Shown here: positions 32,590-41,212 of the stretch, piece by piece | Position numbering within the stretch: position 1 is the stretch's first letter | Layout of the letters: every line of letters begins with the position of its first letter | Assembly: GCF_007570865.1 (NCBI RefSeq) | Contig: NZ_VLPS01000001.1 | Coordinates: forward strand, 496,001 to 560,000 | Origin: Atlantibacter subterraneus | Lineage (GTDB): Bacteria > Pseudomonadota > Gammaproteobacteria > Enterobacterales > Enterobacteriaceae | Direction of reading: 5' to 3' | DNA: 64,000 nucleotides | Translations under genes and position numbers: made by a program | Notes under the pieces: generated by a model | Told to the model about the DNA's origin: nothing | Database searches by the model: none | The model's input: only the letters and a program-made list of their open reading frames with translations

Positions 32590-33801
32590 CTAATACGAGG
32601 CGTTTGTCCGCGCATCACGCTGGCGCTGTTCCGCCAACCGCACCAGCAGGCCGCCAGCGCTGGCTACTACGGCAAGCATGACCACGCCCATCCAGCCATA
32701 TTCTTCCCACATAGCACTGCCCAGAATCGAACCTACTGCCATACCAATAAATACGCCGGTAAACAGCAGGGCATTCAGACGGCCACGCGCCTGTGGATCG
32801 AGCCGGTATACCAGCGTCTGGTGCGCCACCAGCGAGGATTGTAGGCCCAGGTCGAAACCCACCGCGCACAGCGCAATCATTACGAGCTGCCAGAAAGGCG
32901 ACAGCAGCGGTAGAAATATCATTAAACCAAATGAAACAGTGGCCAACGCGGCGGCATATTGGGTAACCCGGTTAGCACCCAGCTTGTCGGCCAGCGAACC
33001 TGACAACGGGGCAGCCAGCGCGCCCGCAGCCCCGGCGATACCGAATGCGCCAGCGACGGCGCTGCCCATATGGAATTGCTGGCTTAACATCACGGCGAGC
33101 ATTGACCAGAAGGCACTAAAGCCAATCGAAAGTAACCCCTGCGCCAGCGCGGCGCGACGTAACGCAGGATGGCGGCTCCACAGACCCACCATTGACTTCA
33201 TCAGCGATGGGTAACCCAGTTCCGCTTGCGCGGCAAAGCGCGGCAGTACGCGCCACAGGGCCAGGCCGATCAGGGCGATGCTCAATGCTGCCAACTGGTA
33301 CATGGCGCGCCAGCCAAAGGCCGCACTCACCAACCCGCTCACGGTGCGGGATAACAGGATCCCCAACAGTAAACCGGTCATCACCATACCCACGGCTTTA
33401 CCCTGCTTACCGGAGGCAGAAAGAATGGCGGCAGCCGGCACGATATCTTGCGCCACGGTGGCGGAAGCGCCCAGCAGCAGGCTCAACGCCAGCAGGCTGT
33501 GTTCGCCGGTAGAAAAACTATACAGAACCAGCATCAGGGCCAGGGTGAAAGATTTCACCATGATAATGATACGCCGATCGAAACGGTCGCCGAGCGGCAG
33601 CAGAAATAAGATCCCCAGCGCATATCCAGCCTGGGTCAGCGTGGGGATTAACCCCAGGCTACTGATGCCGAGATGTAAATTATCGCCAATCAGCGGCAGT
33701 ATCGGCTGCGCGTAATAAATTGATGCCACACTGAAGCCAGCAGCGGTAGCAAGCACCAGCAAAGTACGCATCAGCGCCGAAGAAGAAAGGGAAGTGGTCA
33801 T
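32590..33801 (-). CDS. MFS family transporter
   Basis: Predicted inner-membrane exporter of the major facilitator family, 403 residues from the ATG at 33801 (MTTSLSSSALMRTLL), which has GAGG nine bases upstream. The frame stays open further upstream, but that part would cross the regulatory region and read into lysR, so it is rejected. Twelve hydrophobic segments are visible; motif A is LPLGDRFDRRIIIM between helices 2 and 3. It resembles DHA1-type drug or metabolite exporters, but I do not recognise a named gene. The divergent LysR gene is the likely regulator. Confidence 0.85.
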   Translation of the reverse strand: MTTSLSSSALMRTLLVLATAAGFSVASIYYAQPILPLIGDNLHLGISSLGLIPTLTQAGYALGILFLLPLGDRFDRRIIIMVKSFTLALMLVLYSFSTGEHSLLALSLLLGASATVAQDIVPAAAILSASGKQGKAVGMVMTGLLLGILLSRTVSGLVSAAFGWRAMYQLAALSIALIGLALWRVLPRFAAQAELGYPSLMKSMVGLWSRHPALRRAALAQGLLSIGFSAFWSMLAVMLSQQFHMGSAVAGAFGIAGAAGALAAPLSGSLADKLGANRVTQYAAALATVSFGLMIFLPLLSPFWQLVMIALCAVGFDLGLQSSLVAHQTLVYRLDPQARGRLNALLFTGVFIGMAVGSILGSAMWEEYGWMGVVMLAVVASAGGLLVRLAEQRQRDARTNASY

Positions 33802-33885
33802 GGGTAAAGCCTCATGCTCTGGAAGATGTGAGGATTGTCGGTGACAGGAGGCTGGCGCGGTAGCGGGACAACTGATAAAACGGTT

Positions 33886-33900
33886 ATACGCCAGGCGTAT
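33886..33900. promoter_or_regulatory. LysR-type operator palindrome
   Basis: ATACGCCAGGCGTAT is a perfect 7-1-7 palindrome containing T-N11-A, the LysR-type box. It lies in the divergent MFS/lysR intergenic region, 15 bases before the lysR ATG, so it could serve both autoregulation and MFS control. Confidence 0.7.
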
Positions 33901-33915
33901 GTCCGGGAAAATTAA

Positions 33916-34875
33916 ATGGCAAATGAACGTATAGACCGAATTGAGTTGATGAACACCTTTATCCGCATCATCGAAAGCGGATCGCTCAGCGCGGCGGCGG
34001 TGCAGCTGAATACCACTCAGGCGACCGTCAGCCGCCGGCTTAAATCGCTGGAAGAGATGCTGGGCTGCAAGCTGCTGCTGCGCACCACCCACGCCATGAA
34101 GCTGACCGACGATGGCGAACGCTGCTATCAGCATGCTAAAACCGTGACGGGCCACTGGATGATGCTGGAAGACGATCTGCGCAACGCCGGAGATGAACCA
34201 GTGGGCACGTTGCGGGTCCGGGCACCGCACGCGTTTGGTCAGCAGCAGCTGATTGCGCCGCTGACGCAGTTTCTTCGCCAGTATCCGCAGATGAATGTGG
34301 AGTGGATGCTGAACGATAAAGCCCCGCTGTTTGTCACCGAGAATATCGATTGCGCTATCCACCTCGGCGCGCAGCCCGATCCGTCAACCATTTCAGTGCT
34401 GCTGGCGGAAGTGCCGCGCATCGTGGTTGCCGCGCCGGAATTGCTGGCGGGTTATCCGCAAATTGACCAGCCTGAGGCGCTGACCGCGTTGCCCTGGGTG
34501 GCCTTAAACCTGTTTTATCAACAGGAAGTGACGCTCAGGCAGGTTGCAGGGGGCGAAACGCGAACGCTTGCCATCGCGCCGCGTCTGAGCACTGACAGTC
34601 TGTATGCCGTGAGAGAGACGGTGTTGGCAGGGTTAGGCGTGGGTATCGTCTCGGCGTGGATAGTGGCGCAGGATCTTGAGCAGGGCAAACTGGTGCATGT
34701 CCTGCCGGAGTGGCAGGCCGCGCCGCTCCCGGTCTGGCTGGCCTATCCGTATAGCCGCTACTATCCCGCACGCTTGCGTAAATTTCTCGAGCTGATGCGG
34801 GAAATTCTGCCTGGATTAATGGGGATGCAGCCGCCGGATAGGCGAAAAAAAAGCCGGTCATCAAGACCGGCTTAG
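33916..34875 (+). CDS. LysR family transcriptional regulator
   Basis: DNA-binding regulator of 319 residues. The winged helix-turn-helix is at about residues 10-67 (MNTFIRIIESGSLSAAAVQLN, TTQATVSRRLKSLEEMLGCKLL), followed by a periplasmic-binding-type effector domain from about residue 95. It is divergent from the MFS gene with 114 bases between, the classic arrangement for a LysR regulator and its target. Its last residues (KKSRSSRPA) are encoded by the rne terminator hairpin on the other strand, so its true family C-terminus may be shorter. The effector is unknown. Confidence 0.88.
   Translation: MANERIDRIELMNTFIRIIESGSLSAAAVQLNTTQATVSRRLKSLEEMLGCKLLLRTTHAMKLTDDGERCYQHAKTVTGHWMMLEDDLRNAGDEPVGTLRVRAPHAFGQQQLIAPLTQFLRQYPQMNVEWMLNDKAPLFVTENIDCAIHLGAQPDPSTISVLLAEVPRIVVAAPELLAGYPQIDQPEALTALPWVALNLFYQQEVTLRQVAGGETRTLAIAPRLSTDSLYAVRETVLAGLGVGIVSAWIVAQDLEQGKLVHVLPEWQAAPLPVWLAYPYSRYYPARLRKFLELMREILPGLMGMQPPDRRKKSRSSRPA
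34845..34871 (-). terminator. Intrinsic terminator of rne
   Basis: On the minus strand GCCGGTC/GACCGGC with a 5-base loop is followed by eight T residues, 12 bases after the rne stop. It lies inside the 3' end of the lysR reading frame. Confidence 0.9.
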
Positions 34876-34882
34876 GGGGAGG

Positions 34883-37800
34883 TTACTCAGCCTGACCCGG
34901 GCGGGTGGCTGGCGCGGTAGCCTGGTGGCTGGCGCTGTGGCCGCCCGCGGAGCCTTTACCGCTAAAATCAAACGGTTCACGCACCCAGTCGCTGTGACGC
35001 GGCGCTTCCGGCACGTATTCCGGGGCCGGGGCACGCGTCATCGGCGCGCTGGCGACCGGTTTTGCGGCCGCGGGCTGCGCTTCAGGTTGCGGCTCCGCTT
35101 GTACAGGCGCAGCGGCTTTCACCGGTTCTTCCACTTTTACCGGTTCAACAACCGGTTCGGCAACGTCGGCTTCCGGCGTCTCAACAACCGCTGGCTGCTG
35201 CTGTTCAGCTTCACGCGCGGCAGGTTGCTCCTGCGGTGCATCGGCGATGCTTTCTTCTGCAACAGGCTCAACCACCACGGCTTCCTGAGCCGTTTCCTGC
35301 ACGGCTTCAGCAGCTGGCGCAGAGTCTACCGGTTTGGCTTCTTCAGCAACCTGCTCAGCAACAGCGTCATCCTGCGGCGCAATGATTTCCGGCTGGGCAT
35401 CGACCGGCGCAGCAATCACTTCCGGATGGGTCGTTTCAACCGGTGCCACTTCAGCGATTTCGGTTGCTACTGGCGCAATCTGAATCGTCTGCTGTTCCAC
35501 AGTTGCGTCAACCGGCTGTTCCTGCTGTTCAACCACCGGCGCTTGCGCGACCGGGTAGCGGATCCAGACTTTGCCGGACGCCATTTCCGGTGAAGCGCAG
35601 GCAACGGTTAACGGCATTGGGGATGTGGTTGGGTAACGCTCGTCACGGTAGCGACGACGACGCTGGCCGCTCACGCGCAGATGACGCGGCGAACGACGAG
35701 AGCGACGCGGCATGCCGTTGGCGTCTGCGCGATTTTCAGCGTTTTCTTCCGGCTCGCTGGTCTCGGTTTCAACCACAGCAGGCAGCGGAATAGTGGCCAG
35801 TTCGGTACGCTGGGCCGGCACGGTTTCCTGCGGCTCAACGTCAACAATGGCTTCCGACTCGACCACTTCATCTGTGAAGCGAACTTTCTGGGCCAGCTGG
35901 CGCTGTTTACGGCGCGGCATCACCTGAACGCGTTCTTCCTGCTCGGCATCCTGCTCCGGACGCTCTTCGCGATTCAGCGCTTTAACATCCTGCTGTGCCT
36001 GGCGCTTGTCTTCAGAACGGCGGCGGCTGCGCTCGCGGCGCGGCTGCTGCTCGTCACGGCCTTTGGTCTGTTCGGTCTCATCAACGGCGACATCGCGGAC
36101 TTCACGCACCTCAGCGGTCTGCTGCTGAGCCTGACGACGGTTGCGGCGGTTTTCATCGCGCGGCTCACGTGGCTCACGCGGTTCGCGAGGTTCACGCGGC
36201 TCACGTCCTTCACGATTATCACGGCTGTCGCGTCCCTGACGATCGTTGCGATCGCGGCGGTTGTTCTGGCGACGATTATTACGGCGATCGCCACGCTGTT
36301 TCTCTTCACCCGCTTCTTTCTTCGGCTCTTCTGCAACCGGGGCAGGCGCGGCTGGCTCACCGGCGAACAGCGATTTCAGCGCGTTGATAAAGCGGCTAAA
36401 CAGGCCCGGCTGGGACGGCTGCGGCGCGGCAGGCTGCGGCGCGGCTTGTACTTTTGCCGGGGCTTCCTGAACGGCTTTGGTCTCTGGCGGCGCAGGCGGG
36501 ATATCCGGCATTGCGAAGGTGGCTAACGCCGGCTCTTCCGGACGCTTGCGTTCGGCTGGTTCGTCGTCAGACGGCATTGCCATCGCTTCTTCATGCAGCT
36601 TCGGCAGCATGTAGCTCAGGGTTTTGGTCTCTTCGCCTTTACGCACGCGCAGCACGGAATAATGCGGGGTTTCCATCTGGTCGTTCGGCACGATCACCGC
36701 GCGTACTCCACCCTGGCGGGTTTCGATTGCGGTAATGGCGTCGCGCTTTTCGTTCAGCAGATAAGAAGCAATCGGCACCGGAACAATGGCGTGAACTTCT
36801 TTGGTGTTCTCTTTCAGCGCTTCTTCTTCAATCAGACGCAGAATCGACAGGGACAGGGATTCGTTGTCGCGAATGGTGCCGGTACCGCTACAGCGCGGGC
36901 AGACGTGATGGCTGGATTCGCCCAGTGACGGGCTCAGGCGCTGACGGGACATTTCCAGCAGGCCGAAGCGTGAAATATGGGAGATCTGAATGCGCGCGCG
37001 GTCCTGACGAACAGCTTCACGTAGACGGTTTTCCACCGCGCGCTGGTGGCGCACCGGGGTCATATCAATAAAGTCGATAACGATCAGGCCGCCGAGGTCG
37101 CGCAGGCGCAGCTGGCGGGCGATTTCATCCGCCGCTTCCAGGTTGGTGTTGAAGGCGGTTTCTTCGATATCGCCGCCCCGGGTTGCGCGGGCGGAGTTGA
37201 TGTCGATTGCGGTCAGTGCTTCGGTACTGTCGATAACGATAGAGCCGCCGGACGGCAGGCGCACTTCGCGCTGGAACGCAGATTCAATTTGCGATTCGAT
37301 CTGGTAGTGGCTGAACAGCGGGATTTCACCGGTGTACAGCTTAATTTTGCTGCTGAAATCCGGGCGGCCCAGCGCAGAGATGTGCTGGCGAGCCAGCTCA
37401 AGCACTTTCGGGTTATCGATCAGGATTTCGCCGATGTCCTGGCGCAGATAGTCACGGAAGGCACGCACAATCACGTTACTTTCCTGGTGGATCAGGAACG
37501 GTGCAGGGCGGCTTTCAGCGGCTTTCTTGATGGCTTCCCAGTGTTTCAGGCGGAAGCTTAAGTCCCACTGTAGCGCTTCGGCGGATTTACCCACGCCAGC
37601 GGTACGCACGATCAGACCCATGCCGTCCGGCAGTTCGAGACTGGCCAGCGCTTCTTTCAGTTCGGTACGGTCGTCGCCTTCGATACGGCGAGAGATGCCG
37701 CCCGCGCGCGGGTTGTTCGGCATCAGAACCAGGTAGCTGCCCGCCAGACTAATAAAGGTGGTCAGGGCCGCGCCTTTGTTACCGCGCTCTTCTTTGTCGA

Positions 37801-38110
37801 TCTGAACGATAACTTCCTGGCCTTCGCGCAGCACATCTTTGATGTTTGGACGACCATGGGAAGCATAGTTAGCAGGGAAGTATTCGCGGGCGATTTCTTT
37901 AAGAGGGAGAAAACCGTGTCTCTCAGCGCCGTAATCAACAAAGGCGGCTTCAAGGCTGGGTTCAATGCGGGTGATTTTTCCTTTGTAGATGTTAGCTTTT
38001 TTCTGTTCGTGCCCTGGGCTTTCAATATCCAGGTCGTACAGGCGCTGCCCGTCCACAAGGGCGACACGCAACTCTTCTTGCTGAGTCGCGTTGATTAACA
38101 TTCTTTTCAT
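34883..38110 (-). CDS. rne: Ribonuclease E
   Basis: Essential endoribonuclease and scaffold of the RNA degradosome, 1075 residues (E. coli 1061). The catalytic half matches E. coli almost residue for residue: S1 domain at about 39-119, D303 ([10 protein letters not shown]), D346 (VIDFIDMTP) and the zinc link C404-P-R-C407. After about residue 530 the scaffold half diverges: a membrane-binding amphipathic helix ([14 protein letters not shown]), an arginine-rich part with five REP repeats, a conserved [21 protein letters not shown] block near the RhlB site, Ala/Pro/Glu-rich stretches, and the PNPase-binding end ([14 protein letters not shown]...). The long leader suggests autoregulation. Confidence 0.97.
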   Translation of the reverse strand: MKRMLINATQQEELRVALVDGQRLYDLDIESPGHEQKKANIYKGKITRIEPSLEAAFVDYGAERHGFLPLKEIAREYFPANYASHGRPNIKDVLREGQEVIVQIDKEERGNKGAALTTFISLAGSYLVLMPNNPRAGGISRRIEGDDRTELKEALASLELPDGMGLIVRTAGVGKSAEALQWDLSFRLKHWEAIKKAAESRPAPFLIHQESNVIVRAFRDYLRQDIGEILIDNPKVLELARQHISALGRPDFSSKIKLYTGEIPLFSHYQIESQIESAFQREVRLPSGGSIVIDSTEALTAIDINSARATRGGDIEETAFNTNLEAADEIARQLRLRDLGGLIVIDFIDMTPVRHQRAVENRLREAVRQDRARIQISHISRFGLLEMSRQRLSPSLGESSHHVCPRCSGTGTIRDNESLSLSILRLIEEEALKENTKEVHAIVPVPIASYLLNEKRDAITAIETRQGGVRAVIVPNDQMETPHYSVLRVRKGEETKTLSYMLPKLHEEAMAMPSDDEPAERKRPEEPALATFAMPDIPPAPPETKAVQEAPAKVQAAPQPAAPQPSQPGLFSRFINALKSLFAGEPAAPAPVAEEPKKEAGEEKQRGDRRNNRRQNNRRDRNDRQGRDSRDNREGREPREPREPREPREPRDENRRNRRQAQQQTAEVREVRDVAVDETEQTKGRDEQQPRRERSRRRSEDKRQAQQDVKALNREERPEQDAEQEERVQVMPRRKQRQLAQKVRFTDEVVESEAIVDVEPQETVPAQRTELATIPLPAVVETETSEPEENAENRADANGMPRRSRRSPRHLRVSGQRRRRYRDERYPTTSPMPLTVACASPEMASGKVWIRYPVAQAPVVEQQEQPVDATVEQQTIQIAPVATEIAEVAPVETTHPEVIAAPVDAQPEIIAPQDDAVAEQVAEEAKPVDSAPAAEAVQETAQEAVVVEPVAEESIADAPQEQPAAREAEQQQPAVVETPEADVAEPVVEPVKVEEPVKAAAPVQAEPQPEAQPAAAKPVASAPMTRAPAPEYVPEAPRHSDWVREPFDFSGKGSAGGHSASHQATAPATRPGQAE
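36159..36203 (-). repeat. 9-bp tandem repeat in rne encoding Arg-Glu-Pro
   Basis: Five consecutive 9-base units close to CGCGGCTCA on the plus strand encode a run of REP tripeptides in the arginine-rich scaffold of RNase E. A sixth, degenerate unit follows. I do not recall this run in E. coli RNase E. Confidence 0.85.
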
Positions 38111-38471
38111 CGTAACTTACTCATTATTCTTACATTGACGACTAAGCTGCGGGCAAGATATCGCCTTTCCGGGTATGAACCGATGGCCTCGTGACTATTC
38201 ACGTCGCCAACCTCACGGTTGTCGCTCGCTTAAGAGGCGCAGAGTGTCGGTAGCCTGTATTTCATCTGGAAATACAGCGCAATTATCAGGGGAACTGCCT
38301 GGGATGTTTCGCCAGAGAAGCTTCCATTTACCGGTAAGGACTGCAACCCGCAGCCCGCTAACTGCCTGAAGGTTCAATACGTCTTACGCCATTGCTGCGT
38401 GGATGAACGGTCAGGCAAAACTGGTAATTCCGCAAAGTTCCTTGTCTCAACAAGTTTTAACACGGAAAACT
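38111..38471 (-). promoter_or_regulatory. rne 5' untranslated leader
   Basis: The stretch upstream of the rne ATG holds several self-complementary segments and no convincing gene. In E. coli the rne leader is 361 bases and lets RNase E regulate its own mRNA; the same distance here ends seven bases past a promoter-like -10 element. The internal hairpins were not folded. Confidence 0.75.
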
Positions 38472-38476
38472 GCAGC

Positions 38477-38506
38477 ATTATTCCATTGCTAAGCTTGTTA
38501 TAGCAA
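38477..38506 (-). promoter_or_regulatory. Probable rne promoter
   Basis: On the minus strand TTGCTA (38501-38506), 18 bases and AATAAT (38477-38482) lie where the main E. coli rne promoter is expected. The remaining 38507-38680 stretch should contain the divergent rluC promoter, which I could not place. Confidence 0.55.
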
Positions 38507-38680
38507 GATGACTTTTGCCATTTATCACCCGGTTACTCACAGTTTCTTAACCACAAATTACCGATTGTTGTTATATCCACCAATCCGGTGATTCATAAGC
38601 CGCCAGAATCCGGGTGACAGTAAGTATAAGCATATAAAAATGAGTGGCGCTAATGAATGTCGATAATTAGAATCGCCACC

Positions 38681-39634
38681 ATGAAAACTGAGACCCCAGC
38701 CGTAAAAATCGTTGCCATTACCGCTGATGAAGCGGGGCAGCGTATCGATAACTTTTTGCGCACCCAATTAAAGGGTGTGCCTAAGAGCATGATTTATCGC
38801 ATCCTTCGCAAAGGCGAGGTGCGGGTAAACAAAAAACGTATCAAACCTGAATACAAACTCGAAGACGGCGATGAAGTGCGTATTCCGCCGGTGCGCGTCG
38901 CCGAACGTGAAGAACAGGCGGTATCTCCACATCTGCAAAAAGTCTCTGCGCTCACCGAGGCGATTTTGTATGAGGATGATCATATCCTGGTGCTGAATAA
39001 GCCCTCCGGCACCGCCGTGCACGGCGGCAGCGGATTGAGCTTTGGGGTGATTGAAGGTCTGCGCGCATTGCGCCCGGAAGCCCGCTTCCTGGAGCTGGTC
39101 CACCGTCTCGACCGCGACACGTCCGGCGTCCTGCTGGTGGCGAAAAAACGTTCGGCGCTGCGTTCGCTGCATGAACAGTTGCGCGGCAAAGAGATGCAAA
39201 AAGATTACCTGGCGCTGGTGCGCGGGCAGTGGCAGTCGCATGTGAAAGTGGTACAGGCACCGCTGTTGAAAAACATCCTGCAAAGCGGCGAGCGCATCGT
39301 GCGGGTGAGTAGTGAAGGCAAACCATCGGAAACGCGTTTTAAAGTGGAGGAGCGTTATGCGTTCGCCACGCTGGTGCGCTGTAGCCCGGTGACGGGCCGC
39401 ACCCACCAGATCCGCGTGCATACTCTGCATGCCGGTCATCCTATCGCCTTTGACGATCGTTACGGCGACCGTGAATTTGATAAGCAGTTGGCGAATACTG
39501 GATTAAGCCGCCTGTTCCTGCATGCGGCGGCGCTGAAATTCCAGCACCCTAATACTGGCGAGACGATGCGCGTCGAAGCGCCGCTCGACAATGCGCTTAA
39601 ACACTGTCTGAACGTGCTGCGCAACGGCAAGTAA
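38681..39634 (+). CDS. rluC: 23S rRNA pseudouridine(955/2504/2580) synthase RluC
   Basis: Makes three pseudouridines in 23S rRNA. The ATG at 38681 (MKTETPAVKIVAITADEAGQ) matches the E. coli N-terminus and gives 317 residues (E. coli 319). No good ribosome binding site precedes it; an ATG at 38657 would add eight residues, so the start is not certain. An S4-like domain (about 15-75) precedes the catalytic domain with the RLDRDTSG motif, whose Asp is the nucleophile. It is divergent from rne, as in E. coli. Confidence 0.95.
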   Translation: MKTETPAVKIVAITADEAGQRIDNFLRTQLKGVPKSMIYRILRKGEVRVNKKRIKPEYKLEDGDEVRIPPVRVAEREEQAVSPHLQKVSALTEAILYEDDHILVLNKPSGTAVHGGSGLSFGVIEGLRALRPEARFLELVHRLDRDTSGVLLVAKKRSALRSLHEQLRGKEMQKDYLALVRGQWQSHVKVVQAPLLKNILQSGERIVRVSSEGKPSETRFKVEERYAFATLVRCSPVTGRTHQIRVHTLHAGHPIAFDDRYGDREFDKQLANTGLSRLFLHAAALKFQHPNTGETMRVEAPLDNALKHCLNVLRNGK

Positions 39635-39642
39635 CAGCAATG

Positions 39643-39668
39643 GCCCGGTTTGATACCGGGCTTTTTTT
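39643..39668 (+). terminator. Intrinsic terminator of rluC
   Basis: GCCCGGT and ACCGGGC form a 7-base stem with a TTGAT loop and seven T residues. It separates rluC from convergent yceF. Confidence 0.9.
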
Positions 39669-39671
39669 AGG

Positions 39672-40253
39672 TTATGCCAGCGGATTTATCCCTTCATTAC
39701 GCAGCATCTGGCATAGCGCGATCAACGGCAGGCCAACCAGCGTGTTCGGATCGCGTCCACTTAAGCGTTCAAAAAGCGTAATACCGAGACCTTCGCTTTT
39801 AAAACTGCCCGCGCAATACAGCGGCTGTTCCTTCTTTACATAGCCCGTAATTTCTTCGGCACTGAGAGCGCGAAAGTGCACGTCAAACGGCTCGCATTCG
39901 GTTTGCAGCTGGCCGTTGGCGGAATTATACAGCGCCAAACCGGTATAGAAGGTGACGACATGGCCGCTGGCTCTGGTCAATTGCCAACGCGCGTTTTCTT
40001 CGCTCAACGGCTTACCGGTGATGTTGCCGTCCAGCACGCAAACCTGATCGGAGCCGATGATCAAATGATTCGGAAAACGGCCTGCCAGCGACTGCGCTTT
40101 TTGCTGCGCCAGACGCACCACCAGATGGCGGGCATCTTCGTTAGGTAACGGCGTTTCATCGCAGTCCGGCGCGGCGGTTATAAACGCAAGGCCCAATTTT
40201 TCGAGCAGGCTTTGACGGAAGGGGGAGGTCGAAGCGAGTACCAGTTGAGTCAT
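39672..40253 (-). CDS. yceF: 7-methyl-GTP pyrophosphatase YceF (Maf family)
   Basis: Nucleotide pyrophosphatase of the Maf family; the YceF subgroup hydrolyses m7GTP, a house-cleaning role. It has 193 residues (E. coli 194). The N-terminal motif [18 protein letters not shown], the catalytic-base region IIGSDQV and the K/R-containing GKPLSEENA block are visible. It is convergent with rluC and divergent from yceD. Confidence 0.94.
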   Translation of the reverse strand: MTQLVLASTSPFRQSLLEKLGLAFITAAPDCDETPLPNEDARHLVVRLAQQKAQSLAGRFPNHLIIGSDQVCVLDGNITGKPLSEENARWQLTRASGHVVTFYTGLALYNSANGQLQTECEPFDVHFRALSAEEITGYVKKEQPLYCAGSFKSEGLGITLFERLSGRDPNTLVGLPLIALCQMLRNEGINPLA

Positions 40254-40355
40254 TTTTTTCTGCCATAATTCGCGAATCTAATTATGACATCTTAAACTGT
40301 GGACAATGCTGTGTGTGATTTATTAGCAAATGGCATGTTGATACCGCCTTTTCCT

Positions 40356-40384
40356 TTGACTCTATGACATTACGACGTTAATAT
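40356..40384 (+). promoter_or_regulatory. Promoter of the yceD-rpmF operon
   Basis: TTGACT (40356-40361), a 17-base spacer and TAATAT (40379-40384) form a near-consensus sigma-70 promoter. Its predicted start, about 40391, lies only about three bases before the yceD ATG. Confidence 0.75.
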
Positions 40385-40393
40385 GCGCGCCCT

Positions 40394-40915
40394 ATGCAAA
40401 AGGTAAAATTACCCCTGACTCTCGATCCGGTTCGTACCGCTCAAAAGCGCCTTGATTACCATGGCGTGTACACCCCTGAACAGGTGGAGCGCGTCGCCGA
40501 ATCAGTTGTCAGTGTGGACAGCGATGTGGAATGCTCCATGCGCTTCGCCATCGATAACCAACGTCTCGCGGTATTAACCGGCGATGCGAAGGTGACGGTG
40601 ACGTTGTCATGTCAGCGTTGCGGGAATCCGTTCTCCCATCAGGTCCACACAACGTATTGTTTTAGTCCGGTTCGTTCAGACGAACAGGCTGAAGCACTCC
40701 CGGAAGCGTATGAGCCGATTGAGGTTAACGAATTCGGTGAAATCGATCTGCTGGCGGTTGTCGAAGATGAAATCATCATCGCGCTGCCGGTGGTTCCGGT
40801 GCATGATCATGAACACTGTGAAGTGTCCGAAGCGGACATGGTATTTGGTGAACTGCCTGAAGAAGCGCAAAAGCCAAATCCGTTTGCCGTATTAGCCAGC
40901 TTAAAGCGTAAGTAA
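40394..40915 (+). CDS. yceD: YceD, 23S rRNA accumulation protein (DUF177)
   Basis: Conserved protein of 173 residues (E. coli 173), associated with normal 23S rRNA accumulation in bacteria and plants. It contains a CQRCGNPF cysteine pair at about residues 74-77, an acidic middle, and HDHEHC near 140. The C-terminus ([24 protein letters not shown]) is nearly invariant. No Shine-Dalgarno sequence precedes the ATG and the promoter is almost adjacent, so the mRNA may be close to leaderless. It is the first gene of the rpmF operon. Confidence 0.94.
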   Translation: MQKVKLPLTLDPVRTAQKRLDYHGVYTPEQVERVAESVVSVDSDVECSMRFAIDNQRLAVLTGDAKVTVTLSCQRCGNPFSHQVHTTYCFSPVRSDEQAEALPEAYEPIEVNEFGEIDLLAVVEDEIIIALPVVPVHDHEHCEVSEADMVFGELPEEAQKPNPFAVLASLKRK

Positions 40916-40918
40916 TTG

Positions 40919-40946
40919 GTCTTCCCCGCGCAAACGGGGTAAACCG
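40919..40946 (+). other. CRISPR-repeat-like hairpin before rpmF
   Basis: CCCCG (40924-40928) pairs with CGGGG (40935-40939). The surrounding 28 bases resemble an E. coli type I-E CRISPR repeat (TTCCCCGCGC, then CGGGG, then TAAACCG), with few differences. It is a single element before a ribosomal protein gene, so a processing or translation-control hairpin is more likely. Confidence 0.6.
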
Positions 40947-40953
40947 TAATTGA

Positions 40954-41137
<184 letters not shown>

Positions 41138-41139
<2 letters not shown>

Positions 41140-41157
41140 TCACGCGCAAGCGTGATT
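41138..41157 (+). other. Hairpin with GCAA tetraloop after rpmF
   Basis: AATCACGC and GCGTGATT form a perfect 8-base stem closed by a GCAA (GNRA) tetraloop, overlapping the rpmF stop. No T run follows, so it is more likely a stabilising or processing element than a terminator. Confidence 0.6.
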
Positions 41158-41169
41158 AAACTTAGCGTC

Positions 41170-41197
41170 GTTTCCCCGTTTACGCGGGGATATAACG
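41170..41197 (+). other. Second CRISPR-repeat-like hairpin before plsX
   Basis: CCCCG (41174-41178) pairs with CGGGG (41185-41189). TTTCCCCG, then GCGGGGATA, then TAACG again resemble a type I-E repeat, about 250 bases from the first copy and in the same orientation. It sits in the plsX leader. Confidence 0.55.
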
Positions 41198-41212
41198 TCG
41201 CCCGTCGATACC

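Noticed and set aside
33802-34362. Long N-terminal extension of the MFS gene
   Set aside because: It would run through the operator and into the opposite lysR gene and is not hydrophobic or conserved; the ATG at 33801 has a binding site.
35681-36526. Open frame of 281 codons on the plus strand inside rne
   Set aside because: It is antisense to the repetitive, arginine-rich RNase E scaffold and its hydrophobic runs are by-products of that repeat.
38175-38369. Open frame in the rne leader (possible yceQ-like gene)
   Set aside because: No good ribosome binding site, arginine-rich non-globular composition, and it lies in a structured leader RNA.
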